Source of the DNA: Thermococcus litoralis DSM 5473
GTDB lineage: Archaea; Methanobacteriota_B; Thermococci; Thermococcales; Thermococcaceae
Direction of reading: 5' to 3'
Assembly (NCBI RefSeq): GCF_000246985.2
Contig: NC_022084.1
Coordinates: forward strand, 1,885,224-1,949,223
DNA: 64,000 bases
Shown: positions 26,810 to 36,883 of the stretch, piece after piece
How positions within the stretch are numbered: the first letter of the stretch is position 1
Layout of the letters: every line of letters begins with the position of its first letter
The notes under the pieces: model-generated
The model's database searches: none
Told to the model about the DNA's origin: nothing
Seen by the model: the letters and a program-made list of their open reading frames with translations, nothing else
Made by a program: the position numbers and the translations under genes

Positions 26810-27105
26810 GGTTTTTTATTTTGTAAAAATTCTTTATACCGTCGATATGCATAAATATGTCTCCTCCTAGTTTTTCTGTCATACTGCCAATAAAATGTCC
26901 TAACGTCTTCTTCAGTAATTTCTAGTAAGTTTCCAATATTTTTTGAGATATTAATGAGTGGCTTGATGATTCTATACCTCAAGGCATAGCTATAGTATTG
27001 ACTCAAATATTGTTCAAATTCTTTAAGATATGGGATATACTGTTCAGCATTTTCTTTTTTGGCCCATAAATATTTTCTAGTACTTGCTGCAACTTTGTTT
27101 TCCAT
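26806..27105 (-). CDS. Small basic helical protein of unknown function
   Basis: The product has 99 residues, with many Tyr, Lys and Arg and no membrane helix. It is predicted all-helical. The stretch ITEEDVRTFYWQYDRKTRRRHIYAYRRYKEFL (given here only by its pattern: a DVR motif, basic turn, Tyr-rich helix) recalls the N-terminal core-binding domain of tyrosine recombinases, but no catalytic domain follows. It lies between the cupin gene and the NYN gene in one apparent operon. Confidence 0.5.
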   Translation of the reverse strand: MENKVAASTRKYLWAKKENAEQYIPYLKEFEQYLSQYYSYALRYRIIKPLINISKNIGNLLEITEEDVRTFYWQYDRKTRRRHIYAYRRYKEFLQNKKP

Positions 27106-27119
27106 GTTATTCCCCCTAA

Positions 27120-27449
27120 TTAAACTCTATCTGGGACCAGGAACCATAAAATCTTTGCAGAGACATCCAAAGCATTTTCAGTATAGTGAGGAGTACCAGG
27201 TCTGTTATACATAAAATCACCTGCTTTAAGATATGTTGTCTTTTTAGGTGTTCCAAATATAACTTCTCCGTCTATTATGTACGCAAATTCATGAAAGTTT
27301 TCGTGTACACTGAATCCTGTTTCTGGTAACCGAGTGTTTGGGGTTAGTAATAATATTCCAATCTGAATATGATCATTCTTGAAAATTTCGAGTGCTTCAT
27401 TTTTGGCAGCATCCCATATCTCGTTTAAATGATGTACTTCATAACTCAT
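27120..27449 (-). CDS. Cupin-fold protein
   Basis: The product has 109 residues from ATG 27449, after GGGTGAT. It is one RmlC-like cupin with ENFHEFAYIIDGEV (near 50-63) and a late PGTPHY motif (near 87). The family binds metal and small organic molecules; no specific role is evident. It diverges from hyuA, so it may share regulation with the hydantoinase-like cluster. Confidence 0.85.
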   Translation of the reverse strand: MSYEVHHLNEIWDAAKNEALEIFKNDHIQIGILLLTPNTRLPETGFSVHENFHEFAYIIDGEVIFGTPKKTTYLKAGDFMYNRPGTPHYTENALDVSAKILWFLVPDRV

Positions 27450-27596
27450 TGATATCACCCGCCATATGTATCCATTAATGCTCTTTAAAAGGCTTTTGTG
27501 CATAATTTTGTCATATATCGATGTACAAATTTTGACACAATATTAAGCAATATTCTTTAATGAAACGTTAAATAATGCAAAAATTTAACTAAAAAA

Positions 27597-27608
27597 GTTT
27601 AAATATTT
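27597..27608 (+). promoter_or_regulatory. TATA-like box of the hyu cluster
   Basis: GTTTAAATATTT lies about 65 bases before the hyuA start in a 220-base AT-rich gap between divergent genes. The gap is a likely place for binding of the Lrp-type regulator encoded at 36884. Confidence 0.45.
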
Positions 27609-27667
27609 ACTATCTACTGTTATAGTTTGAATGCCATAATGATGTACTCTTCAAGAGGTGAAATGCC

Positions 27668-29741
27668 ATGTATAGATTGGGAGTTGACATTGGAGGGGCG
27701 TTTACAGATCTAGTCGCTTATGACGACGAAACTGGAGATTTTGTATGGGTAAAAGGCGAAACAACACCAAAAAATCCGGCAGAAGGGGTTCTTAATACAG
27801 TTGAAAAGAGCAAACTAGATATGTCAAAAGTAAGCATGGTATTACATGGTCAGACCCTTGTGATAAACTCAATTATAACTCGTAGTGGAGCTAAGGTTGG
27901 TCTTTTCACTACAAAAGGACATAGAGATGTTTTAATTCTCCAAAGAGCAAATAGAAGAGATATTTACAACTTCAGATACAAAAAACCTGAACCGTTCGTT
28001 CCTAGACGTCTTACTGTAGAAGTCAGAGAAAGAATTGGTGGAGATGGGGGTGTTATAGAACCTCTTCACCCAGAAGATGTGAGACAAGGTCTCGAAAAGC
28101 TTCTGAAAGAAGGGGTCGAATCCATATGTATCAGCTTCTTAAACTCCTACGCAAATCCAACTCATGAAATAGAGGCTAAAAAAATAATTCAAGAAGAGTT
28201 GGAGAAAAAAGGATTTGACATACCAATAACAACTTCTCACGAGATAACAAGAGAGTGGTATGAATACGAGAGAACTAACACTGCAGTTTTAAACGCATTC
28301 GTAAAACCTAAAATGAGAGCATATCTGAACATCCTTGAGAGGGCAATAAGGGACATGGGCTTCAAAGGAGCTTTCTATTCAATGCTATCAAACGGTGGAA
28401 TGGCTTCTTTTGATTTCGTAAAAGAATATCCAATCTACGCTGTTGAGTCAGGACCAATTGCAGGAGTTATAGGAGGGATAGCAATAGCAGAACTTGTTGG
28501 GGAAAAGAACGTAATAGTGCTTGATGGAGGTAGTACAACAACCAAAGCTAGCCTTGTAGAGAATTTAACTCCAAAAGTGCACAGTGAATATCATGTGGGA
28601 AGAGACAGATTTAACCCAGGTTATCCAGTAAAAGTTCCTGTTATTGAGATTGAAGAAGTAGGTAATGGTGGAACCAGTATTGCATGGATAGATGCAGTTG
28701 GAAATCTGAGAGTCGGGCCAAAGGCCATGGGAGCTGATCCAGGACCAGCTTGTTATGGAAAAGGTGGGGGATCAACCGACTGTAACCGATGCATATGTTA
28801 TAAATGGTTTGATCAATCCGAACTACCTCCTTGGGGGAGAGATGAGAATATATAGGGATCTAGCAATCGAGGTAGTAAAAGAAAAGATAGCTGATCACTT
28901 TAATGTTTCTGTAGAAGAAGCAGCAGAGGGAATAATCAAAATAGCTAACGAAAATGCTGCAAATGCAATAAGAATTATCTCTGTACAGAAGGGTTATGAT
29001 CCTAGAGACTTCACTTTAATTGCTCATGGTGGTTCAGGGCCTATGTTCGCTCCATTTATTGCTCAAGACTTAGAAATTAACAAAATAGTGATCCCCGCGA
29101 TACCACCAGGAGTTTTCTCTGCTTGGGGAATGCTCTTGACAGATATAAGGCATGATGTTCTTGTTACCCACGTAGTTGAAGTTAATTCCGAAAACTTAGA
29201 AGACATAAAAGACCTATTTTCAAATGCCGACGAAAGACTACTTAATGTTTTTGAAAAAGAGGAAGGTATTCCAAGAGAAGAAGTAATAAGTTTCCATTAC
29301 GCTGATATGAGATATAAGGGACAGGAGCATACCGTAAAAGTCCCAGTACACACTACAGATTTGTCAGAAGAAGGTCTGAACTCGTTAATTGAAAGATTCC
29401 ATCAGTATCATGAGAGGGCTTATGATTTTAGACTTCCGCAAAGCCCAGTTCAAATAGTTAACTTCCACAGTGTGGGGGTTGTGAAAGTTAAGAGACCCAA
29501 GATTTACGAAAACTTAGTTGAAGGGCACCCAGAAGATGCTATCAAAGAAGATAGAAAAGTTTTCATCAATGGAGATTATTCAGTACTTCCAGTTTTTGAC
29601 AGACAAAAAATCCCAACAGGTGTAACGATAGGAGGACCGGCAATTTTGGAGGATCCAACTTCAACTGTCCTTGTTTTGGACTTCCAGGAGTTTGTGAAAG
29701 ACAAATATGGCAACATTATAATTACAAGTAGAAGGGGGTGA
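27668..29741 (+). pseudogene. hyuA: HyuA: hydantoinase/oxoprolinase family subunit A, with a +1 frameshift at 28766-28770
   Basis: The N-terminal ATP-binding half (MYRLGVDIGGAFTDLV, VLHGQT, VLDGGSTTTKASL) reads to 28770 and the C-terminal half continues in another frame (GDQPTVTDAYV onward). Removing one G from the run of five at 28766-28770 restores GKGGDQPTVTDAYV, the family motif, and a protein of about 690 residues. Both halves look conserved, so either a sequencing error or a very recent mutation is likely. The family opens cyclic amides (hydantoins, 5-oxoproline) with ATP, or carboxylates ketones. It is partnered with HyuB just downstream. Confidence 0.85.
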
Positions 29742-29746
29742 AAAGG

Positions 29747-31495
29747 ATGAGTATCGATCCTTTTACTTTAGAAATAATAAAAAATGGACTAATCGTTGCT
29801 AATGAAGAAATGTTTTGGGCATTTGCTAGAACGGCAAAAAGTCCGGTAATTTATGAGGTTTATGACTTTGCTGTTGGAATGACTGATGCGGAAGGAAACC
29901 TTGTGGCCCAAGCTCCTGGAGTTCCAGCATTCTCTGGAGTACTTGACTTCGCAGCTAGGGAAGTGCTTGAGAAATGGGGGGATGAGATCTATCCAGGAGA
30001 CGTTTTTGTAAGCAATGTACCCTACAAGTCAGGAACTCATTTGAACGACGTTACTTTGATAATGCCTATGTTCTACAAAGACGAACTTTTGGGTTTAATA
30101 CTTAACAAAGGACATTGGACTGAAGTAGGAGGAATGGCTTTTGGAAGCTGGAATCCAAATGCAACAGAGATATATCAGGAGGGATTGCAGCTCCCATGTG
30201 TAAAACTGTATGAAGAAGGAAAGCCTAACAAGAGCGTGATAGACATAATTCTCGAGAATTCTAGACTACCAGATTATACCTATGGTGACATGGAGGCACA
30301 AGCAGCTTCTATGAGAGTTGCTGCAAAGAGAGTCGAAGCTCTTATCAATAAATATGGATTTGAAAACGTAAAGCTCGCTATGAAAAAAATATTAGAAGAT
30401 GGTGAAAGATACGCAAAATTGAAATTACAAGAACTTCCTAAGGGAAAATTTGAAGCCGAGGACTACATTGATGCAGCGATTGCTGGTACTGACGAGCCCG
30501 TATACGTTAGAGCAAAAGTCACAATTACAAATGAAAAAGTTGTTGTCGATTTCACCGGAAGTTCCGAGCAAGTCATGAGTCCAATAAACTCCCCATTCCC
30601 CGCAACAGTATCTGGAGTAAGGGAGGTTTATATGGCTGTTACAGACCCCCATGCATATCCAACTGGAGGATTCTTTAAGCCTTTAGAAGTAATAGCTCCC
30701 GAAGGTACTATCTTCCATCCAACTAAGCCAGCGCCCACCTCCACTGACTGGGAAGCAATCGCTTTTGCTACTGATTTAGTTTGGAAGGCTCTTGCTCCTC
30801 ATGTTCCAGATAAATTAACAGCTGGACACTTCCTTTCAATTATAGCCACGATTGTTGGAGGAGTAAATGACAGAACAGGAGAGCCATTTGCGATAGTAGA
30901 ACCTCAGCCAGGAGGATGGGGTGCAGGATATGATATGGATGGAACAAGCTGTTTGGTAGCCTGTGGAGATGGAGAAACATATATTGCCTCTACAGAAGTA
31001 TACGAGAGAAACTTCCCGATCCTCGTAGAGAGGTATATGCTTAATACCGAAGACGGCGTTGGTCATGGAAAGTTCAGAGGAGGTTTTGGAGTTATTAGAG
31101 AGTACAGGATTTTAAACAGTCAAGCCTTAGTTACCATTCAGGTTGGCAGACATGACTTTCCTCCATGGGGTGTTGATGGAGGACTCCCGGGACCAGGTAA
31201 TAAAGTGATAATCTACAAAGATGGAAAAGCCCAAGAAGTTCGTAGGATTTCTGCAGAAGTATTCAAGAAAGGTGATTTAGTAAGTATTAGGACATCAGGT
31301 GGAGGTGGATGGGGAGATCCACTTGAAAGAGATCCAAAATTAGTCCTCGAAGACTACAAAGACGAGTTAATAACCTTAGATACTGCAAAAGAAGTTTATG
31401 GTGTTGTTATAAACCCTGAAAAATTAGAGATTGACTGGCAAGCAACAGAACAGCTAAGAAGGAAGCTACGTGAGGAAAGGGGGCAAAAAACATGA
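29747..31495 (+). CDS. hyuB: HyuB: hydantoinase/oxoprolinase family subunit B
   Basis: The product has 582 residues from ATG 29747, after GGGGGTGA. It matches the hydantoinase B family: DPFTLEIIKNGL at the start, KSGTHLNDVTLIMPMF near 94-110, GHWTEVGG, and the C-terminal GGLPGPGNK and SGGGGWGDPLERDP motif that closes nearly all members. It acts with HyuA as a heteromer. Which ring is opened cannot be told from sequence. The M24 gene overlaps its stop by four bases. Confidence 0.93.
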   Translation: MSIDPFTLEIIKNGLIVANEEMFWAFARTAKSPVIYEVYDFAVGMTDAEGNLVAQAPGVPAFSGVLDFAAREVLEKWGDEIYPGDVFVSNVPYKSGTHLNDVTLIMPMFYKDELLGLILNKGHWTEVGGMAFGSWNPNATEIYQEGLQLPCVKLYEEGKPNKSVIDIILENSRLPDYTYGDMEAQAASMRVAAKRVEALINKYGFENVKLAMKKILEDGERYAKLKLQELPKGKFEAEDYIDAAIAGTDEPVYVRAKVTITNEKVVVDFTGSSEQVMSPINSPFPATVSGVREVYMAVTDPHAYPTGGFFKPLEVIAPEGTIFHPTKPAPTSTDWEAIAFATDLVWKALAPHVPDKLTAGHFLSIIATIVGGVNDRTGEPFAIVEPQPGGWGAGYDMDGTSCLVACGDGETYIASTEVYERNFPILVERYMLNTEDGVGHGKFRGGFGVIREYRILNSQALVTIQVGRHDFPPWGVDGGLPGPGNKVIIYKDGKAQEVRRISAEVFKKGDLVSIRTSGGGGWGDPLERDPKLVLEDYKDELITLDTAKEVYGVVINPEKLEIDWQATEQLRRKLREERGQKT

Positions 31496-32592
31496 ACTAC
31501 AAACGACGAATATATAATTTTCAATCTCATGTAAAAAAGAGGGGGTTTGAGGGGGCTCTCATAGTCCCCGGCTCTAATTTTTATTATTTGACTGGCTTGA
31601 ACCCTCTTGGAACCTTGGAGAGGCTTTTTGTGCTTATTGTTCCCTCACAAGACTCTCCAACAGTAATCGCTCCACAGATATATGAAGAAGAGCTCTCAGA
31701 GTTCGATGGTGAAGTAATCCTCTGGAGTGACAGTGAAAATCCCTACAAAATATTTGCCACTAAGGTTAGAGAGACATTCAAAGAAAGCGAAAAATTATTG
31801 ATAGATGATACAATGCCAGTTGGCACATTTTTAAAAGTGCAGAAAGTACTCGATAAGTATTCTCTATATTCACTAAGCCCAGTAATATCAGAACTAAGAG
31901 AAATAAAAGATGAAGATGAGATTAAAGTACTTAAAAAAGCAGCAAAAATAGCTGATAAAATGTTTTACAAGCTCATGGATGAAGAGCTAGAAGGAAAGTC
32001 CGAAAAAGAATTGGCAAATATGATAGAGTACATGATGAAAAATGAGTTTGACGCTGATGGTGTTTCCTTTGATCCAATTGTCGCATCTGGACCAAATGGA
32101 GCAAATCCACATCACACTCCCTCAACCAGAAAAATTAGAAAGGGGGACGTAGTAATATTTGACTATGGAGCAAAGTATCTTGGATACTGTTCTGACATAA
32201 CAAGAACTGTAGTTGTAGGATCTCCATCGGAAGAAGTTAAAAAAGTCTACGAAATTGTCAAAGAATCTCAAGAAACTGCTTTTCAACAAGTTAAGGAAGG
32301 AATAACCGCAGGAGATATAGATTCAGCTGCAAGGAATGTTATAGCAAAATATGGGTATGACAAATATTTTATTCACAGAACAGGACATGGATTAGGAATA
32401 GATGTTCACGAAGAGCCTTATATTTCCCCAGGAAATACGAAACTTCTCAAAGAAGGGATGGTATTTACAATTGAGCCTGGCATTTACCTGCATGGAAAAT
32501 TTGGCATCAGAATTGAAGATGATGTTGTTGTGCTTAATAAAAAAGGTGTTAGACTTACTGAAGCTGAAAGAGAGTTAATAATTGTAGATTAA
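31492..32592 (+). CDS. M24 family metallopeptidase (prolidase/creatinase fold)
   Basis: The product has 366 residues. The five metal ligands of M24 are seen: two Asp in DYGAKYLGYCSDITRT (near 223-238), His in GHGLGIDVHE (near 299-308), Glu in TIEPGIYL (near 328) and Glu in RIEDDV (near 340). Xaa-Pro dipeptidases have this length. The same fold contains creatinase, which splits a guanidino C-N bond; in a hydantoinase-type operon that kind of reaction is as likely as peptide cleavage. Confidence 0.9.
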   Translation: MNYKRRIYNFQSHVKKRGFEGALIVPGSNFYYLTGLNPLGTLERLFVLIVPSQDSPTVIAPQIYEEELSEFDGEVILWSDSENPYKIFATKVRETFKESEKLLIDDTMPVGTFLKVQKVLDKYSLYSLSPVISELREIKDEDEIKVLKKAAKIADKMFYKLMDEELEGKSEKELANMIEYMMKNEFDADGVSFDPIVASGPNGANPHHTPSTRKIRKGDVVIFDYGAKYLGYCSDITRTVVVGSPSEEVKKVYEIVKESQETAFQQVKEGITAGDIDSAARNVIAKYGYDKYFIHRTGHGLGIDVHEEPYISPGNTKLLKEGMVFTIEPGIYLHGKFGIRIEDDVVVLNKKGVRLTEAERELIIVD

Positions 32593-32609
32593 CAAGGGAG
32601 GAATAGTAC

Positions 32610-32687
32610 ATGACGTTGAGAGATATAAAGGAGAAATTAAAATCCTTATTTTCAGTTGAGAAGGTTGAAAAAATCCTCAGGATATGA
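32610..32687 (+). CDS. Tiny ORF, 25 residues, with good RBS
   Basis: ATG 32610 follows GGGAGGAA by nine bases. The predicted peptide is an amphipathic basic helix (LRDIKEKLKSLFSVEKVEKIL core). Its stop overlaps the start of the next tiny ORF (ATGA at 32684-32687). It could instead be the start of a gene broken by an indel. Confidence 0.4.
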   Translation: MTLRDIKEKLKSLFSVEKVEKILRI

Positions 32688-32752
32688 AAGACAACTATTG
32701 CTTAGTTTGTAGGCATAAACTCGTTAAAATAAATCAAAAGAGGGCGGAGTAA
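32684..32752 (+). CDS. Tiny ORF, 22 residues, with a CxxC pair
   Basis: It starts at ATG 32684 inside the stop of the previous tiny ORF. The peptide has CLVC followed by RHK and a basic tail, like half a zinc knuckle. It ends 36 bases before the permease start. The coupling and the Cys pair argue against pure chance, but the evidence is thin. Confidence 0.3.
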   Translation: MKDNYCLVCRHKLVKINQKRAE

Positions 32753-32788
32753 TGCGCATCTGTCTTTTAGAATTTGGAGGTGACAAAA

Positions 32789-34087
32789 ATGGGAGAGGAG
32801 TTTAGTTATGACATACCTACAAAGCCTATACCCCTTGAACAGCGGCAGTCTTGGCTAAGTCCTGCAATAGTATATGCGGGGTGTGAGTTTACACTCTCAG
32901 TTGTGATGGTCGGAGCAGGACTAGTAGGGGCATTTAGAGTCCAGCAAGTAGCTTTGCTATTGGCAATAGCTTTGTTAATAACTTGGGTAGGGAATGCAAT
33001 TAACTCCTATATTGGTTCAAAGACAGGTCTCCCAGCTGGCGTTATTGCAAGACAGAGCTTTGGTGCTCTCCAGTCAAGAATTTTAATTTCGCTGATCCTA
33101 ATAATCTTAGGACTAGGATGGTGGGCTATACAAACCGCTATAGCAGCTAATGCCTTTTGTGCAGGATTTGGAATTGACTACACAACAGAAAAACTTCAAT
33201 GGGCGTTGATGGTAATAGCATTAGGAATTGTCTTTATGCTTCCTGCAGTACTAGGATATACGTCTATAAAAATAGTAGATTACCTAGGAGTCCCAGTAGG
33301 CATGCTAATTTTTGGCTTGGGAATATATCTCGCCATTAAGTCCTACGGAGTTGAGGGTATACTTAACTGGATACCAAAAGAAACTATGCCAATAAGTACA
33401 GCCTTGTCCACAATAATTGGAGTAAATGTCTGTCAGTGGGTTATGATCTCAGACTATGCAAGGGTTGCAAAACCTGGTTGGAAGAATGCAATCTTAGTAC
33501 CATCTCTCGTGATTCTAGTTGGATTTATCTTAATGCTAACCGGAGCAATAATGGCAGTAGGGGTTGGTTCATGGGACATTGTTCAAGTCATGATTATACT
33601 GGGGTATCCATTCTGGGCATATTTCCTAACTTTTCTTGCGCAATGGACTACACAGTTAGTAAATGTCTATAGTCCTGCATTGGCTATAGGAAATATGGTT
33701 AATGTCACAGAACGTAAACAACAACAAATTCTCACAGTGTTCGTAGGTGTTTTAGGAATAGTTCTTGCATTAGCAGGCATTCTTGAGAGATACATGAATT
33801 GGTTGCTCTTCATGTCATTGCTCTTCCCGCCAATTGCAGCAATTATGACGACTGACTTCTTTATACTGAGAAAAGAAACGTGGGAAGAAAAACAAGGATG
33901 GAACATAATCGCTACTATAGCATTAATCTGTGGTCTGATATTTGGCTATTATAACCAAAAAATGGCATTAGGGATACCTCCAGTACAATCATATATTTTC
34001 ACAGCAATAATTTACTACCTGCTTATGCGCATTAAGGCGAGTATTGCTCCAGATCAGTTTACCCCAAAACACTGGATCAGTCACTGA
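32789..34087 (+). CDS. NCS1 family permease (cytosine/hydantoin type)
   Basis: The product has 432 residues and 12 predicted helices, from ATG 32789 after TTGGAGGTGA. It matches the CodB/NCS1 family: PIPLEQRQSWLSPAIVYAG at the N-terminus, GLPAGVIARQSFG near 76-88, and GLGWWAIQTAI near 110. NCS1 carriers import cytosine, purines, allantoin or hydantoins with H+ or Na+. Next to HyuAB, a hydantoin-like substrate is the best guess, as for the bacterial hydantoin carrier Mhp1. Confidence 0.9.
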   Translation: MGEEFSYDIPTKPIPLEQRQSWLSPAIVYAGCEFTLSVVMVGAGLVGAFRVQQVALLLAIALLITWVGNAINSYIGSKTGLPAGVIARQSFGALQSRILISLILIILGLGWWAIQTAIAANAFCAGFGIDYTTEKLQWALMVIALGIVFMLPAVLGYTSIKIVDYLGVPVGMLIFGLGIYLAIKSYGVEGILNWIPKETMPISTALSTIIGVNVCQWVMISDYARVAKPGWKNAILVPSLVILVGFILMLTGAIMAVGVGSWDIVQVMIILGYPFWAYFLTFLAQWTTQLVNVYSPALAIGNMVNVTERKQQQILTVFVGVLGIVLALAGILERYMNWLLFMSLLFPPIAAIMTTDFFILRKETWEEKQGWNIIATIALICGLIFGYYNQKMALGIPPVQSYIFTAIIYYLLMRIKASIAPDQFTPKHWISH

Positions 34088-34141
34088 CATATGGTTTTCT
34101 TCATTATTTTTTAAGTTACTTTGTTGTAAGGTGGTGGAAAG

Positions 34142-35560
34142 ATGGGGTGCAAAGGGCAAAATAATTGTGGCTCCAGCAAAAAGAAAAGGTGGGTTCCAGA
34201 TGCATATGTGATAATATTCGTAGTAATAGTTCTGGCAACAATAGCTACATGGGTTGTCCCAGCAGGAGAATTCGAGCGCACGCAAGTAAATGGGAGAACA
34301 GTTATTGTCCCTGATACGTTTCACTATGTGGAAGGCAACCCTATTGGGCCGTGGGAGATGTTTCTCTCAATAGTCAAGGGACTTCAAGAAGCTGCCCCCA
34401 TAATATTCTTTGTATTCATAATTGGGGGTTTAATTGGCGTTACTGAGGCTACTGGTGCACTGCAGGCAGGGCTTTCTGCGGCGGCATTAAAGATGAGGGG
34501 TAAAGAGAAGCTGTTTATACCAGCATTGATGATCCTTTTTGGACTAGGCGGGTCAGTCTTCGGAATGGCAGAAGAGACACTAGCCTTTGTGCCTTTGATG
34601 ATTGGGCTTGCAGTTGCTATGGGATACGACAGGGTTGTGGGAATCTCGATATCATTCCTTGGTGCCGCGGCAGGCTTTGCAGGGGCTTTCATGAATCCAT
34701 TCACCATAGGTGTTGCCCAAACAATAGCAGAACTTCCGCTATTCTCGGGTATGCAGTTCAGGATTATAGTGTGGCTCGTGTTTATGGCAATCACGATCCA
34801 CCACGTGATGTCTTACGCTTCAAAAGTCAAGAAAAACCCAGAAGCAAGTATCGTTGCAGATGTTCCCTATGAAGAATTTGAAACGACTCAAAAATTGGAG
34901 GAAGTTACTCTAACCTCCTCTCAAAAGCTAGCTCTGCTGGGGTTCCTAGGAACCTTTGCAGTTTTAGTAGTGGGTGTTCTAAAGTATGGATGGTACATAG
35001 ATGAACTTTCGGCATTATTCCTTGTGGGTGCAATAGTCGTAGGAATTTTAGCAAGAATGGAGCCCAACCAAATAGTCAGATACTTCATAAAAGGAGCTTC
35101 TTCACTTACGTATGGGGCTTTGATTATAGGGTTTGGTAGGGCAATAGCAGTAGTGCTGAGAGACGGAAGGATTCTTGACACCATAGTATATGCATTGTCC
35201 CAGCCACTCGCAGGCCTTCCAGCTGGATTAATAGGTGTAGGAATGTTTTTTGTGCAGACCTTAATTAACTTCCTTATCTGCTCAGGGAGCGGGCAAGCAG
35301 TGGCTACGATGCCTATAATGGTTCCGTTGGCCGATGTAGTGGGAGTCACAAGACAAGTTGCAGTACTTGCATTCCAGTTTGGTGATGGAATAACCAACAT
35401 TATATACCCAACATGCGGAGTTGTCATGGCGACAATTTCAATGGCAAAGATTCCATACGATAGGTGGCTGAAATACGCAGTACCCCTTGTAATCAAGCTC
35501 TCAATAGCAGCAATAATCTTGGTCTATATTGCAGTAATGATAAATCTAGGTCCCTTCTGA
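34142..35560 (+). CDS. YfcC-type (DcuC/AbgT-like) carrier
   Basis: The product has 472 residues with about 12 helices. A short Cys/Lys-rich N-terminus precedes [15 protein letters not shown], then the [21 protein letters not shown] and [11 protein letters not shown] motifs of the YfcC (C4-dicarboxylate anaerobic carrier, PF03606) family. Members carry basic amino acids or dicarboxylates. It may export the amino acid product of the cluster or import a second substrate. ATG 34142 follows AAGGTGGTGG. Confidence 0.87.
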   Translation: MGCKGQNNCGSSKKKRWVPDAYVIIFVVIVLATIATWVVPAGEFERTQVNGRTVIVPDTFHYVEGNPIGPWEMFLSIVKGLQEAAPIIFFVFIIGGLIGVTEATGALQAGLSAAALKMRGKEKLFIPALMILFGLGGSVFGMAEETLAFVPLMIGLAVAMGYDRVVGISISFLGAAAGFAGAFMNPFTIGVAQTIAELPLFSGMQFRIIVWLVFMAITIHHVMSYASKVKKNPEASIVADVPYEEFETTQKLEEVTLTSSQKLALLGFLGTFAVLVVGVLKYGWYIDELSALFLVGAIVVGILARMEPNQIVRYFIKGASSLTYGALIIGFGRAIAVVLRDGRILDTIVYALSQPLAGLPAGLIGVGMFFVQTLINFLICSGSGQAVATMPIMVPLADVVGVTRQVAVLAFQFGDGITNIIYPTCGVVMATISMAKIPYDRWLKYAVPLVIKLSIAAIILVYIAVMINLGPF

Positions 35561-35606
35561 GTTCTGTTTTTATTTTTGTACTTATGAAGTATAAGGGGGC
35601 AGGGCT

Positions 35607-36845
35607 GTGATTAGTGAAACTGAAAAGAAAGTTTTCGAAAAAATCGAACAAGAAAAAGATAAGATAGTACAGATACTTAAAGAGCTCGTGAAAATACCAA
35701 CCCAAAACCCACCTGGAGAAAATTACGAAGAGTTTGTTATGAAAGCCAAGGATTACTTAGAGGAAAGAGGTATAAGGACAAATATTGTAAAGGTGCCAAA
35801 CAGCTTTGCGAAGGAGTTCATAGAGAATCCCGAGGAGTATCCAAGGTATATCCTTCTCGCTGAACTGAAAAAAGGAAGTCCAACAATACACTTTAACGGA
35901 CATTATGACGTAGTACCCGCGGGTGAGGGCTGGCAGTTTAATCCATTCTCCGGAAAGATCGTAGACGGCAAATTATATGGCAGGGGAGCAAGCGATATGA
36001 AAGGTGGTATTGCAAGTATTATCAGCACATTGAGGATTCTCAGCGAATTTGAAGACAGCTTGAATATTGGAATAAACGCATCGCTAGTTCCAGATGAAGA
36101 AACGACGTCTCTTGGGACTAAATATCTCTTGAAGGAAAACCTTGTTACGGCGGATTATGCAATAATTACCGAACCAACATTGCTGAAAAGCATAGACATC
36201 GGATGTAAAGGGGGTTTATGGCTACAGGTGAAAGTTAAAGGCAAAGCAGCCCATGCATCTAGGCCTTGGCTCGGAGAAAATGCATTCGAGAAGGGAATAC
36301 TGCTTGCTAACTCCATACTAAAGGAACTAAAGCCAGTGATTACTTCGAGGGTATCTGAATATGATTTCCATGATCCTAAATCAAGGAGAGCAACAATGGA
36401 GCTAGGGGGTTATGTAAAGGGAGGCAGCAAAACAAATGTTATTCCTGAGGAATTCTGCTTTTCAATAGACAGAAGAGTTCTACCAGACGAAAATATAAAC
36501 GAAGCTTACGATGAGCTGGTTAATTTCATAGAGCAAAAGAGCAAGGAATTGGGCATTTCTTACGAAATTGTTGTTGAGGATATCGAGCCGCCATATGTGT
36601 TAAAGAACGGAGGAAGATTTTTGGACTTGCTCTCTGCGACCGCTGAAAGAATTACTGGCGTGAAACCTCAAGCAGGAGTCAAAACCGGCTTTACTGAAAT
36701 GGCACTCTTTGGAGCTAGAGGGATAAAGGCAATTACATTCGGTCCAGGAAATGAAAACCTTGCGCATGTCGTTAACGAACATATTGAAATCAAAGAGGTC
36801 ATTGACTCAGTGAGAATATTTGTGACGTTTCTTTTATCTCTTTAG
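35607..36845 (+). CDS. M20 family metallohydrolase (ArgE/DapE/carbamoylase-like)
   Basis: The product has 412 residues from GTG 35607. Dinuclear zinc ligands are seen: NGHYDVVPAG (near 99), GRGASDMKGG (near 127-136), PDEETTS (near 164) and TEPT (near 192). The lid domain contains GKAAHASRPW. M20 enzymes remove acyl or carbamoyl groups from amino acids. With HyuAB upstream, hydrolysis of an N-carbamoyl or N-acyl amino acid is the natural last step; this is inference. Confidence 0.9.
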   Translation: MISETEKKVFEKIEQEKDKIVQILKELVKIPTQNPPGENYEEFVMKAKDYLEERGIRTNIVKVPNSFAKEFIENPEEYPRYILLAELKKGSPTIHFNGHYDVVPAGEGWQFNPFSGKIVDGKLYGRGASDMKGGIASIISTLRILSEFEDSLNIGINASLVPDEETTSLGTKYLLKENLVTADYAIITEPTLLKSIDIGCKGGLWLQVKVKGKAAHASRPWLGENAFEKGILLANSILKELKPVITSRVSEYDFHDPKSRRATMELGGYVKGGSKTNVIPEEFCFSIDRRVLPDENINEAYDELVNFIEQKSKELGISYEIVVEDIEPPYVLKNGGRFLDLLSATAERITGVKPQAGVKTGFTEMALFGARGIKAITFGPGNENLAHVVNEHIEIKEVIDSVRIFVTFLLSL

Positions 36846-36883
36846 CGAAATTCTTTTAAAATACTACTGAGACATTTAATATT

